64,000 nucleotides of DNA from NCBI GenBank assembly GCA_028281575.1, contig JANQJP010000015.1:1-64000 (forward strand), given 5' to 3'. This stretch comes from Cellvibrionaceae bacterium (GTDB lineage Bacteria > Pseudomonadota > Gammaproteobacteria > Pseudomonadales > Cellvibrionaceae). This document shows positions 36,948-45,611 of the stretch, one piece after another. How positions within the stretch are numbered: position 1 is the first letter of the stretch; the number at the start of each line of letters is the position of its first letter. Below the pieces are notes generated by a model that worked only from the letters and a program-made list of their open reading frames with translations, ran no database searches and had not been told where the DNA came from. A program made the translations under genes and the position numbers.

Positions 36948-37694
36948 TTAGTGTTCATGCTTGGCATTAATAGTTGCGTCCGAGACGACGGCGTCACTTT
37001 TTTCTTCATTAATAACGAAGAGTGCATCTGACGAGTGAATCCACCCCTTGCCATCAAAGAATTGGAATTCGTAGATGCCGTCTGGTGTTTTAACTGTTCC
37101 TGCTGTTAGCGATTTTCCTCGTGAAATTGTAAAGCGACCATGTTCATATTCGGACATGGAACCTTTCCACATAAGAATATCCCCCCTGGTTTTAACTTCG
37201 GCAACAACGAGTTCGAATGTTTGATTGAGCGAGGGTATACTCAAAGGTAAGGTGTCGCCAATCATCAAAGATTCAATCCGTAAGGGGTTGGTTTCCAGAA
37301 ATACGCGGCCATCGTTAAACTCATAGTCGCTAAGGGGCAGGTCGGTGTGTGGTCCGCCGGAATAGAGCCATGCTTCCTTTTGTAAAAGCGCCTCTTTGAC
37401 AGCCGTCTGATCAAAAATTTTACCTTTGCGGCGGTGAGACATTTCAGCCACTCTTTCCGCCAACGTCATACTTTCACCATTAGGGTTTGTAGTAGTTTTA
37501 GCGATTGTGTATTTCCGTAAAATCGCTTCGATATCGATTTCGTCTTCCTGCAATTCGTTCGCAAACGAGTCGTTATCAGCTTCCGTGCTGGTAGTGGTGT
37601 CGCTTATTAAGTTGTTAAGCTGTAGTATTGTGAAATACGCCAGCCCACCTATAAAAATTAAGCCGATTAGAGTTTTAACGGAATTAGATTTCAT
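36948..37694 (-). CDS. Membrane-anchored periplasmic protein of unknown function
   Basis: This 248-residue protein has one N-terminal span (VKTLIGLIFIGGLAYFTILQL) and an exported, acidic remainder. The latter half looks like a compact beta-domain (RIESLMIGDTLPLSIPSLN, FELVVAEVKTRG, GTVKTPDGIYEFQFFDGKG). The segment with TVKTPDGIYEF and a Trp-Ile end resembles propeptide or inhibitor domains found with secreted proteases, but I cannot assign a family. It is directly upstream of the metzincin gene on the same strand. Confidence 0.6.
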   Translation of the reverse strand: MKSNSVKTLIGLIFIGGLAYFTILQLNNLISDTTTSTEADNDSFANELQEDEIDIEAILRKYTIAKTTTNPNGESMTLAERVAEMSHRRKGKIFDQTAVKEALLQKEAWLYSGGPHTDLPLSDYEFNDGRVFLETNPLRIESLMIGDTLPLSIPSLNQTFELVVAEVKTRGDILMWKGSMSEYEHGRFTISRGKSLTAGTVKTPDGIYEFQFFDGKGWIHSSDALFVINEEKSDAVVSDATINAKHEH

Positions 37695-38045
37695 ACGTCC
37701 AACAAATTATTTTTATTTTAAATGGTATGTGTTTTTGCTTGGATATCACCGTTGCCGGTATGTCAAAGGCCCCAATGTTACTGCAGAACAGAAAAATTAT
37801 TATATTTTTTGTACAAAAAAAGACGATATTTTAATAAGCACTAAGAATGCCCGGCGAGTTATTTTTAATAATACGAGCTGCTGCTTGACTATATCGTCAG
37901 ATGTTAATTGAAAATTATAATAATTAAAAGAGGGTATGGTGACTATCGATAAAGTATCTGTTTAGTTAAAACCGAAGCTGAAAAATTATCTAATTGTTAA
38001 ATCAATTTTCTGGTGTGAGATAACAGTCAGTCATAAATATTTATA
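37695..38045. other. AT-rich intergenic region
   Basis: This is 351 bases with many short A/T runs, upstream of the five-gene row and downstream of a possible small ORF. It should contain the promoter for the row. No gene, repeat or terminator is clear. Confidence 0.45.
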
Positions 38046-38189
38046 TCAAACGAACTGTAATTCGGGAATTGGTATGTGTGTTTTTAAAGTGAAAACTTCG
38101 GTGCCAATAAGATCATATTCGCCTGGAAGTTTGTTTCTGTGCAAGGTGAATTTGTGCTGGCATCGTCCGTGATAAACATTGATTGGCAT
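38046..38189 (-). CDS. Possible small or decayed gene (47 codons)
   Basis: A frame beginning MPINVYHGRCQHKF and ending IPIPELQFV has a protein-like composition. The same frame stays open upstream to about 38,305 (AHARQLRAVAITTLKSTVA) but has no start codon there. It may therefore be the C-terminal remnant of a longer gene. No ribosome site is clear. The family is unknown. Confidence 0.3.
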   Translation of the reverse strand: MPINVYHGRCQHKFTLHRNKLPGEYDLIGTEVFTLKTHIPIPELQFV

Positions 38190-38375
38190 GTTTTCTATCG
38201 TACGAGCAACGGTACTTTTAAGAGTCGTTATTGCTACTGCACGTAGCTGGCGTGCATGAGCAGCAAAATGAGTATTAGGAGCTGCAGTGAAGTGTGATTG
38301 TCGCTATATTCGTTGGCACGATTTTTCGCTATGATTTTTGTACTCGACAGAACGACCTTTTTTTGAGGGGTAGAC

Positions 38376-38653
38376 ATGAGTCATAGTGATGTCGTCCCGC
38401 GTTGCGTGACGGTATTTAAATCTTTGGGCGAGTTGATAGGTGTTCCTAGTGTCTCACTAAAACCCGATACCTCAGCTGGCGGCGTTGAGCTTGCAGAGAT
38501 TACGCCTGATACCGTTCGATGTGTAAATTGTGGCTCGTATCTGATGGAGAAAAGTAAGACGCTTTTGCCGATGCAGAGGATGGTTACACTTATCGAGACA
38601 ACGTCGGTGGCATGGAGCATGTGAAAAGGTGCATGTGTCTTTCATTGTTATAA
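38376..38653 (+). pseudogene. Small gene of 82 codons, possibly frameshifted from about 91
   Basis: A GAGGGG site precedes the ATG at 38,376. The frame gives 82 residues with DTVRCVNCGSYLMEKSKT and stops at 38,624. Near a run of four T (about 38,561-38,570), one extra base would switch to a frame that reads ADAEDGYTYRDNVGGMEHVKRC and ends at 38,653. That version would combine CVNC with HVKRCMC, like a small zinc-binding domain. A real frameshift, a sequencing error or chance are all possible. The function is unknown. Confidence 0.35.
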
Positions 38654-38797
38654 AGGACATTGACTATTCAAAAGGCAAAGGTGTAATGGATTCAATAGAT
38701 ATGAAAGATTGTGAGTTGAAAGTGTAAGGCTAAAGTTGTGCAGTTATGAGGTCTTTTATTAGTTCTTTAGTTCTGATGCCACGTTAAATGGCCCATA

Positions 38798-40315
38798 TTA
38801 AACTTTAAATCTGGACATAAGCTCTCTTATTTGTTGTCCAGCACCGCCTAATCTTACGCTAACGTCCTGGCCTTCAGTTGCAGCTTCCTGCGTTTTCGAG
38901 GCCTCGACCGATATGTAGTTTAGATTTTCTTGAATAACGTCCGTAACGGCAGTTTGTTCTTCGGCAGCGCTTGCGATTTGCGTATTCATATCGTTAATCG
39001 TCGAAATTGACTGAACAATATGGGCGAGTGACTCACTCGCTTGATTGGCGAGGGTGATCGTATCTGTGCCTTGCTGCTGACTCTCGTTCATTGCCGAGAC
39101 GGCATGGGTAGTCCCGTCCTGCAATTTGGTAATCATGCCTTGAATTTCTTCGGTACAGTCCTGCGTTTTGGCTGCCAGCGCGCGCACTTCATCTGCGACC
39201 ACTGCAAAGCCCCGGCCTTGTTCGCCGGCGCGCGCGGACTCGATTGCGGCGTTGAGAGCCAACAGGTTTGTCTGTTCGGCGATACCGCGAATAACTGCCA
39301 GTACCGACGTAATTTCCTGAACATTACTGTCTACTTCATTTACCACCTGGGCGCTGGATTCGATTTTTTCCGCCAGTGCGCTTAGCGATACAACGGTATT
39401 CGTCAGTACTTGCGTCGCGGTTTGGCTATCGCTGTTTGCCTGGTTCGCCGCCATGGCTGCAGACGCAGCGTTAGTGGCAACGTCTGCGGCGGTCGCGCTC
39501 ATTTCATTCATCGATGTCACGGCGGTTTCTATTTCTTTTTGTTGGCTGGTTGCCTGTTGATTGGTTTTTTGCGTCACTGAATGAATCGACGAAGTGGACG
39601 TATGTAAAATATCAATAGCGCCGATAACTTGCGTAACAATTGCATGAATCTGATCGATAAAAAGATTAAATTTTTGTGATAAATCTGCAATTTCATCATC
39701 GTTTTTAATTGCCAGGCGCTTGGTGAGGTCACCGTCGCCACTTGCAATATCACTCAGTGCATCGCGCATATTGACAATAGGACCAAGCACGATTTTACGC
39801 ATCAAATAAGCGCTTACGACGATAAGCAGTACCAACATGATAACGATTTGCCAAAACAAAGTGATGAGCGAGTCATTGACGATATTGTCGAAGCTACTTG
39901 AATCAATTTGTAAAACGACGCGTCCAACCTCGTTATCCTGACCATCGTTATAAATGAGCGTTTGTTCCCGCGTATTATTCCATGAGGGCGCACGCTCGAT
40001 GCGTATTAATTCTCCGTTAGCGTCTTTTCTCAAACCTATCAGCAAATTATTGTCGTCAAACACCAGGATACCTGTTGTTGTTGCGACGGTGAGTTCGGAT
40101 CTAACAACCTCTTCCATACGCTCGGTTTCATAGTTCCATATAGTGCTGGGCAGACTGGTTTGAATGCGAGTCAGCGACGATTCCGTTTGCAAAGCCAGCT
40201 GCTTTTGCATTGCAGACTTGTTGCTGAGGTAGTTGTAAATACCAAAGCCCACGAGCGTAAACACGATAAATACGGCATAGAACACGCCAAACTTAAAAGT
40301 AACGGATTTAAACAC
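38798..40315 (-). CDS. Methyl-accepting chemotaxis protein
   Basis: This 505-residue chemoreceptor has two membrane spans (about residues 8-28 and 165-190) around a periplasmic sensor of about 130 residues, a HAMP domain ([15 protein letters not shown] region) and a long coiled-coil signalling part. The conserved hairpin is [21 protein letters not shown]. The start is GTG at 40,315. It lies 36 bases after a periplasmic solute-binding protein gene, which suggests that the binding protein presents its ligand to this receptor. Confidence 0.92.
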   Translation of the reverse strand: MFKSVTFKFGVFYAVFIVFTLVGFGIYNYLSNKSAMQKQLALQTESSLTRIQTSLPSTIWNYETERMEEVVRSELTVATTTGILVFDDNNLLIGLRKDANGELIRIERAPSWNNTREQTLIYNDGQDNEVGRVVLQIDSSSFDNIVNDSLITLFWQIVIMLVLLIVVSAYLMRKIVLGPIVNMRDALSDIASGDGDLTKRLAIKNDDEIADLSQKFNLFIDQIHAIVTQVIGAIDILHTSTSSIHSVTQKTNQQATSQQKEIETAVTSMNEMSATAADVATNAASAAMAANQANSDSQTATQVLTNTVVSLSALAEKIESSAQVVNEVDSNVQEITSVLAVIRGIAEQTNLLALNAAIESARAGEQGRGFAVVADEVRALAAKTQDCTEEIQGMITKLQDGTTHAVSAMNESQQQGTDTITLANQASESLAHIVQSISTINDMNTQIASAAEEQTAVTDVIQENLNYISVEASKTQEAATEGQDVSVRLGGAGQQIRELMSRFKV

Positions 40316-40351
40316 GACAGAATCTATATCCCGATGTCAGATTAGATGAAA

Positions 40352-41005
40352 TTATTTCGTTAAATACGTATTGAACGTTTCAACCAGATCAGCTGGCGCA
40401 CCACGACATACCATTGCGTCGGGATGTACGGCGACAGGCTTGTCTTTATCGTGAGGGAAGGGTGCTTTGCCAAGCGACTCAAATGCGTCATAGGCGTCGG
40501 GAACATAGGCTACCATTGCGTCGATGCGATCGTTTTCGAGCTTGCTAATATTGGCGGAAATCACCGATGTTGACTGTGCATCTAAGTTGGCCGCATCAAA
40601 ACTTTTGCCGTAGGGCATACCGTTGCGAATGCCTACTCGTTTGCCTTGAAGCTCGTCGAGGCTAGCGTAAGCTGGCTTGCCAGGTGCTGAGAATATATAG
40701 ATTTTTGCCACTCCCATTGCTTCAGTTTCAACGACGTCACTGCCAAAATCGTAAAATTCTGTATTTAGATTGGCTGGGCTCCAGCAGCAATTATTGCAGT
40801 TGGCAAAGTTTTTTTCGACCCGAGCTGGCGGTAGCACTTGCAGACTCGCTTTACCCGGAGCAACCAGTGCCTTATTGATAATTTTGTCATAGATACCTTG
40901 CCCGCCTTTTTCATGTAGACCAGGAATATCAATAGCGTAGATCGTCGTTTGGGCGAAGGCTGTTGTAGAAAAGCATACAAGGAGTGACGCCAAAAGTCGC
41001 TTCAT
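40352..41005 (-). CDS. Periplasmic solute-binding protein (SBP_bac_3-like)
   Basis: This 217-residue protein has a signal peptide ending TTAFAQ and a type II binding fold with LDELQGKRVGIRNGMPYG at the lobe crossover and NDRIDAMVAYVPDAY in lobe 2. A Cys-rich stretch NCNNCCW is unusual and may bind a metal or form disulphides. No permease genes are nearby. The chemoreceptor gene follows after 36 bases, so a sensory role is likely. It resembles the binding protein at 13,961-14,725 in fold only. Confidence 0.75.
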   Translation of the reverse strand: MKRLLASLLVCFSTTAFAQTTIYAIDIPGLHEKGGQGIYDKIINKALVAPGKASLQVLPPARVEKNFANCNNCCWSPANLNTEFYDFGSDVVETEAMGVAKIYIFSAPGKPAYASLDELQGKRVGIRNGMPYGKSFDAANLDAQSTSVISANISKLENDRIDAMVAYVPDAYDAFESLGKAPFPHDKDKPVAVHPDAMVCRGAPADLVETFNTYLTK

Positions 41006-41179
41006 AATCGTTTCTCAATAATGTGCGGTTGGATGTGAGTGTCGTGTGCTTCGACATAACTGCTCCCTGCGTGGGGAGGGGTATCTTGAAGTCTAGGGCA
41101 GCTCAGAGGAATGGCAAGTTTGATTCCAGTTTGTCGATGGCGTTGAAAAGCACCAGGCCTACCTGTAAAAAAATGTTTT

Positions 41180-42115
41180 TTAGGCCAGTAAGCGCGATTT
41201 ACGGTACTCTCCAGGGTTTTGGCCAATAGTTCTTTTGAAGGCTTTGCTAAATGATGCCAGGGATTCGTAGCCGATGGTCGACGCAACCTGGTCTAACGAA
41301 AGCTTATTTTCACTCAACATTTTACATGCGTATTGCATGCGCCAGTTGACGACATATTGCATCGGCGATAAGTTGAGGTATTGCTTGAACTTTTCAGCGA
41401 ATAAGGACCTTGACATACAGGCCCGCTCGGCCAGTTTCTCAACCGTCCATTCGGCCGCGTAATTGTTATGAAAGGCCTCAATACCTCTGGATATATTGGG
41501 GTCATTTAATGCCGCTAAAAATCCTGCCTGCTTACCTTGCTCCTGATGCCAAAAACGTATGGATTGAATAAAGATAACTTCTGATAGTCGTTTAATAATC
41601 GCAGTGCTGCCAACTTGATCGCTTCGCGCAACATGTGCCATAAATCGCAATGAGTCTTTCATCCAGGAAAAGTTGGCGCCGTCGTTTTCGTTGCGAATAA
41701 TATACGGTGGTAAATAATCGACGAGTGGGTGCCGATAGTTTTCATCAAATTCAAAATGCCCGCAAACAAGTTGCGTATCGTGCTGAGAAGTCTCTGAGCC
41801 AAACTGAAAAATACCTTCGCCTTGATAATTTGCTTGAGCAAAAGCTTCGTCTAATGGCATTGATTCACTATTTGGTTGATCACTCAATATATGAGAAACC
41901 CCGTGTGGAATAATAATTAAATCTCCGACCGACAAAAGTTTTGCTTCATTCATATCATCCGCTTTTACCCAGCAATGCCCCTGTGTGACATAGTGAAATC
42001 GAGCAACACGTTTATAAGAAGGAACCTGAATACTCCATGGCGCGCTGAAGTTTGTCGCAAAATAAAAAACGGCATCAAAGTGTAATAAATCTAAAACCCG
42101 GCTTAAGGCATCCAT
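41180..42115 (-). CDS. AraC-family transcriptional regulator with cupin sensor
   Basis: This 311-residue regulator has an N-terminal cupin domain (FHYVTQGHCWVKADD, GDLIIIPHGVSHIL) and two C-terminal helix-turn-helix motifs (TVEKLAERACMSRSLFAEKF and LDQVASTIGYESLASFSKAF), ending GQNPGEYRKS. The His-rich cupin edge is typical of the cupin_6 AraC group. It is divergent from the YHS-domain gene across 191 bases, which is its most probable target, and it lies upstream of the binding-protein/chemoreceptor pair. Confidence 0.88.
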   Translation of the reverse strand: MDALSRVLDLLHFDAVFYFATNFSAPWSIQVPSYKRVARFHYVTQGHCWVKADDMNEAKLLSVGDLIIIPHGVSHILSDQPNSESMPLDEAFAQANYQGEGIFQFGSETSQHDTQLVCGHFEFDENYRHPLVDYLPPYIIRNENDGANFSWMKDSLRFMAHVARSDQVGSTAIIKRLSEVIFIQSIRFWHQEQGKQAGFLAALNDPNISRGIEAFHNNYAAEWTVEKLAERACMSRSLFAEKFKQYLNLSPMQYVVNWRMQYACKMLSENKLSLDQVASTIGYESLASFSKAFKRTIGQNPGEYRKSRLLA

Positions 42116-42306
42116 AGCTCTTCTCTCACTTGAAAGTCGATATTTGCGCTAATAGTAGTTCAGATGAACAGGAAATGGCAGGCGTCTGGACGATCTGACA
42201 AGAACTACGGCGTATCGGACATTGTTCATGTTCGTTGTGTCTCTATACTGGCCTCATCTTGATAACACACAAGACCTTAATCCAACTTTATCTAAGAGAG
42301 GAAATT

Positions 42307-42768
42307 ATGAAATTATTAAAAAACTCCGTGCTTACTTTTTTGGGTGCACTTTTTATAGCGCTGACTATGAACGTATTTGCCGATTCAGTTAGCGATAGCG
42401 TTGTGGGCGCAGGTGGCTATGACCTTGTGTCTTACCAAACGAGCAAAAAACCGCTGCCAGGTAATGGTAATTTTGTAGCGACTGTAGACGGTGTAAATTA
42501 TTTGTTTTCCAGCAAAGAAAATCTAACTACGTTTAATAGTGATCAAGAGAAATATCTTCCCCAGTACGGTGGTTTTTGCGCCTATGGTACGGCAGTAGGT
42601 AAGAAATTTATTGGTGATCCAACAGTGTGGGAAGTTGTTGATGGAAAACTTTACTTTAATCTGGATAACAGCATTAAATCTGTTTGGGTAAAAGATATTC
42701 CAGGTAATATTAAGAAGGCAGATAAAAACTGGAAGAAAATTAAAAACGTTCCAGCGTCTAAGCTTTAA
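42307..42768 (+). CDS. Secreted YHS-domain protein
   Basis: From the ATG at 42,307 (AGAGAGGAAATT ribosome site) this is a 153-residue protein with a signal peptide ending NVFAD. The YHS domain follows: GYDLVSYQTSKKPLPGN, then YLFSSKENLTTFN and YGGFCAYGTAVGKKF. YHS domains are thought to bind metals such as copper. The frame opens 24 codons earlier, but only this start gives a signal peptide. It is divergent from the AraC gene and ends in a two-way terminator. Confidence 0.82.
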   Translation: MKLLKNSVLTFLGALFIALTMNVFADSVSDSVVGAGGYDLVSYQTSKKPLPGNGNFVATVDGVNYLFSSKENLTTFNSDQEKYLPQYGGFCAYGTAVGKKFIGDPTVWEVVDGKLYFNLDNSIKSVWVKDIPGNIKKADKNWKKIKNVPASKL

Positions 42769-42816
42769 GATACTTTGAAGGACTACTTTTGCTGTAGGGC
42801 TATTCAGGGTACAGTT

Positions 42817-42857
42817 GATAAAAACCCCCGTCATCAAGGATGGCGGAGGTTTTTATC
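42817..42857. terminator. Bidirectional Rho-independent terminator
   Basis: An 18-bp stem from gataaaaacccccgtcat to its near-complement atggcggaggtttttatc (one A/C mismatch and one G-T pair) surrounds a 5-base loop. The A-run on one side and T-run on the other let it serve both the YHS gene and the converging glycosyltransferase gene. Confidence 0.85.
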
Positions 42858-42922
42858 GGGTAGAGGCGGGGAGTGAACGTCCGCCTATTAAATGGGCGAG
42901 TTGCACTTTGCAAGGACAGTGC

Positions 42923-43984
42923 TTAAGTAAATAAAACCTGCTTTACCTTACGTATGACATTCTGATATACAATATTTGCTTCAAGATGTTCAAATACGAA
43001 CTCACGCCCTTTGCGCCCTTCTTCTATCAAATACTCGTCCGGCATACTTAATAAGTACTGTGCAGTCTCAACTGCTTCGTCAATTGTTTTCACGGCATAC
43101 AGGCCTCCCTTACAATCCTTAAACACGTGTTCATAGCCGGGGTGATAACAGGTAATATGAGGTACGCCTGCTGCTAGGGATATTGGTAAACGATTTGAAA
43201 AATAATAAGGTACTGTATCAAAATGATCCCAGTTGATACTAATCCTGGCTGAACGGATAGTGTCCTCCTGCTTGTCAAAGGGCAACATTCCTCGAGAAGC
43301 CTCTAAGCCATCCCAGCCTCGGCCAAACAAGGCGAACCTTTTACCAAACCTCTCCGACAACTTTTTAGCCATGATTTTTCTTCTTTTCCCTCCTGGAAAA
43401 TATCTTCCAGGAATCCGGGTATTACCTAAGTTGGCAATCATCACTAGGTCGTCTTCCCGGTTCAAGCTCGGTTCCCAAGGGGTTCCCGAACGCACATTAT
43501 CAAAATTATGAGGTGCATAATGTATCCGTTTGGCCCCAAACTCCATCGACAGTTGAGCAAAAATTCCCAAACCAACCAAGAAAACCATATCGGCCTCTTT
43601 TACTATCACTTTCATAGGTTCACTAAAGGTCTTAAAATATCGACCATAGGGATCAGCTTCGTGATAAATGAGTTTTGGTTTGGAGGGTATATTTTTAAGC
43701 TCCGATAAAAACGCCTTTGTAATTTTAAATTGGTCTATGTGCTGCCAAAAGATGATATCGGGTTCAAAGTCTCGGGCCTCTTCTAGAATCTTGACGCAGG
43801 TTGCCTCATAATCTCCTTCCAATTGACTCGATTCGTACAAAAAAGAGTATGTGTGGAGTCCAGACAGCTCACCGTCATCCAGCATTTTTTGAAAAGCTTT
43901 ACGGGCACCAATTTGTTTTGTCTTGTTGTCGAGTGTTTTTTCATTGGGTAAATGGAGCAAACGGAATGGTTTATCCTGACTCAT
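42923..43984 (-). CDS. CgeB-like glycosyltransferase (GT-B fold)
   Basis: This 353-residue protein has a GT-B layout: an N-terminal Rossmann part with DFEPDIIFWQHIDQF, and a C-terminal part with DLVMIANLGNTR, RFALFGRGWDGLEASRG, a loop containing NRLPISLAAGVPHITCYHPG, and the closing EEGRKGREFVFEHL. This matches the Glyco_trans_1_2 (CgeB) group, which modifies spores, flagella or envelope sugars. It is a single gene between a terminator and the tmRNA gene; substrate and acceptor are unknown. Confidence 0.75.
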   Translation of the reverse strand: MSQDKPFRLLHLPNEKTLDNKTKQIGARKAFQKMLDDGELSGLHTYSFLYESSQLEGDYEATCVKILEEARDFEPDIIFWQHIDQFKITKAFLSELKNIPSKPKLIYHEADPYGRYFKTFSEPMKVIVKEADMVFLVGLGIFAQLSMEFGAKRIHYAPHNFDNVRSGTPWEPSLNREDDLVMIANLGNTRIPGRYFPGGKRRKIMAKKLSERFGKRFALFGRGWDGLEASRGMLPFDKQEDTIRSARISINWDHFDTVPYYFSNRLPISLAAGVPHITCYHPGYEHVFKDCKGGLYAVKTIDEAVETAQYLLSMPDEYLIEEGRKGREFVFEHLEANIVYQNVIRKVKQVLFT

Positions 43985-44266
43985 AATCGTAAAGTTTAAT
44001 CCAAGAGTTGTTGGTTAAAGTTGTCTAGTTTGTGCTATTTGCATACTCGTTCCGTCTTCAGCCTGGTTATTCAACACCAATTTTTTGATGGAACGTAACT
44101 CCTGCCTTCCTGTTTCTTTGCAGGAATAGAGGCAATACTCATGCAGGCTTTAATTAAGCCGTAGTGTTGACTCGTATACATAAAGTGTAATCGGTGGTCT
44201 CAACGGCGCTAATCCTCGAGCCAATCATTATGCTCCAAGACTCTGCACCCAGAGTAAATAAATATG

Positions 44267-44623
44267 TGGTGGAGGCGGGGGGATTTGAACCCCCGTCCGT
44301 CAGCACTACTTCCGCGGCTCTACATGTTTAGGTCCGTTTATTGATTTAACTCTTTGCAGCCCAACGGGCAGGACGTAAAGAGCGAGTCTACTGAATATTT
44401 AACCTGCCAGCCGCAGACGTGCCTTTGGGCGATCCAGTTCTAGATGACAGTCAATTACGCGGCACTGGCACCTTGTAAATGACCGCTAGCAAGCGATTAA
44501 GCTGCTAGAGCGTAAGAATCGTCGTTTGCGACTATTCTGTTACAGCTTTGGATTAAGGTGATTCGCTGTCATCACCACATGCACCTTGGACCTCGTTACC
44601 GGCGTCGAATCCTAATCGCCCCC
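44267..44623 (-). ncRNA. ssrA: Transfer-messenger RNA (tmRNA)
   Basis: The complementary strand begins GGGGGCGATTAGGATTCGAC at 44,623 and ends with a T-arm of the form GATTTGAACCCCCG's complement and a genome-encoded CCA at 44,267, giving a one-piece tmRNA of 357 nucleotides. The tag frame encodes ANDDSYALAA then TAA (about 44,487-44,523 region). It rescues stalled ribosomes with SmpB, whose gene lies 18 kb away at 62,888-63,367 and not next to it. No integrase lies downstream, so this copy of a favoured integration site appears unused within the window. Confidence 0.95.
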
Positions 44624-44909
44624 ATGATAGATCGCGCTCGCCGGCCTGGCGATTACGGCTATCTGTGAGTCTCGCACAGAAGAGAACCCTTGATCTGGTC
44701 GCGAAGTATACGGCGATTGAGCGCAGGAGCCAAGCGGTCGGTTCAGAGTAAGGTGTTTCGTTGGTGTTGAAGATAAAATAGCGCATGAGTCGACGTTCGG
44801 GCGCAAAGCATTTCATCGGCAAGTCGCGATATTAGGCTTGCGCCTCGAAACCCGTTAACATCGCCTGAATTTAGGTGTGAGTACAAAATACTATGGAAGG
44901 AACGGTTTT

Positions 44910-45608
44910 ATGAAAGTAGATGGTTATCTCAAGGCGCTTACGGTGGTTAAGGATACATTGATCATCGTGATTATCGGCGTTATCGGTTGGCGTTATTTCC
45001 CCCTGCTGATGGATCCATCGCAAACGTCAAACTTTGAAATTGCGGAAATTAATTTGCTTGTGGTTAAACTCAAGCCGGAAGCTTCCGAACGCGCGGTAGC
45101 AGCGCCTGTGGAAGTGGCGGAAACACTTCCCTCCGCTCGCAGAGAGCGTCAGGCAGCTGTAAGGTCCAGCCGGGCACCGCAGCCCGCAGCGCCTGCGACA
45201 TCCAAAAGTGCGGCGAGCAATAAATCGGTGACGTATTTTGCAGGCCAGCGCAGTATTGATGGCGCGCCAACACAAATCACGATTCCAAAAGAAAATGTTG
45301 TTACCCAACAGGCTGTACGCGCGAGTGTAGCCATTGAAGGTTGGAGTTATTTCGGTACTTACAAAGACGGCAAGTACAACGATCTTATTTTTGATTTGGG
45401 GGAGCACACAAAACCGGAAGCGCTTGTCGGTCAAATCCTGAAGGCCAATACTGATGTATTTGTGCGCGATGATTATCCGAAATTTGTACTCGGTTGGACT
45501 AAAGGTGACCGTATGGGGGTGATAAAACAGGGCACCGCCATTGAGATCAAAGAGGTTAAGCTGATCCCGGCGAAAGGCGGTGGCTCCCGTATTTGGGTCA
45601 AAAGCTAA
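44910..45608 (+). CDS. Single-span membrane protein of unknown function
   Basis: This 232-residue protein starts at an ATG with a GGAAGGAA site. One N-terminal span (DTLIIVIIGVIGWRYFPLL) is followed by an Ala/Pro/Arg-rich linker of about 70 residues and a compact C-terminal domain (VAIEGWSYFGTYKDGKYN, then FVLGWTKGDRMGVIKQG and GGGSRIWVKS). The layout is that of an anchored periplasmic adaptor. The family is not recognised. It converges on the type III PKS-like gene with only 3 bases between stop codons. Confidence 0.65.
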   Translation: MKVDGYLKALTVVKDTLIIVIIGVIGWRYFPLLMDPSQTSNFEIAEINLLVVKLKPEASERAVAAPVEVAETLPSARRERQAAVRSSRAPQPAAPATSKSAASNKSVTYFAGQRSIDGAPTQITIPKENVVTQQAVRASVAIEGWSYFGTYKDGKYNDLIFDLGEHTKPEALVGQILKANTDVFVRDDYPKFVLGWTKGDRMGVIKQGTAIEIKEVKLIPAKGGGSRIWVKS

Positions 45609-45611
45609 GCC

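Noticed and set aside
44267-44623. Genomic-island attachment site at the tmRNA 3' end
   Set aside because: No integrase and no direct repeat of the tmRNA end were found within the window.
44553-44822. An 89-codon minus-strand frame at the 5' side of the tmRNA
   Set aside because: It overlaps the tmRNA gene itself, which explains the conserved sequence.
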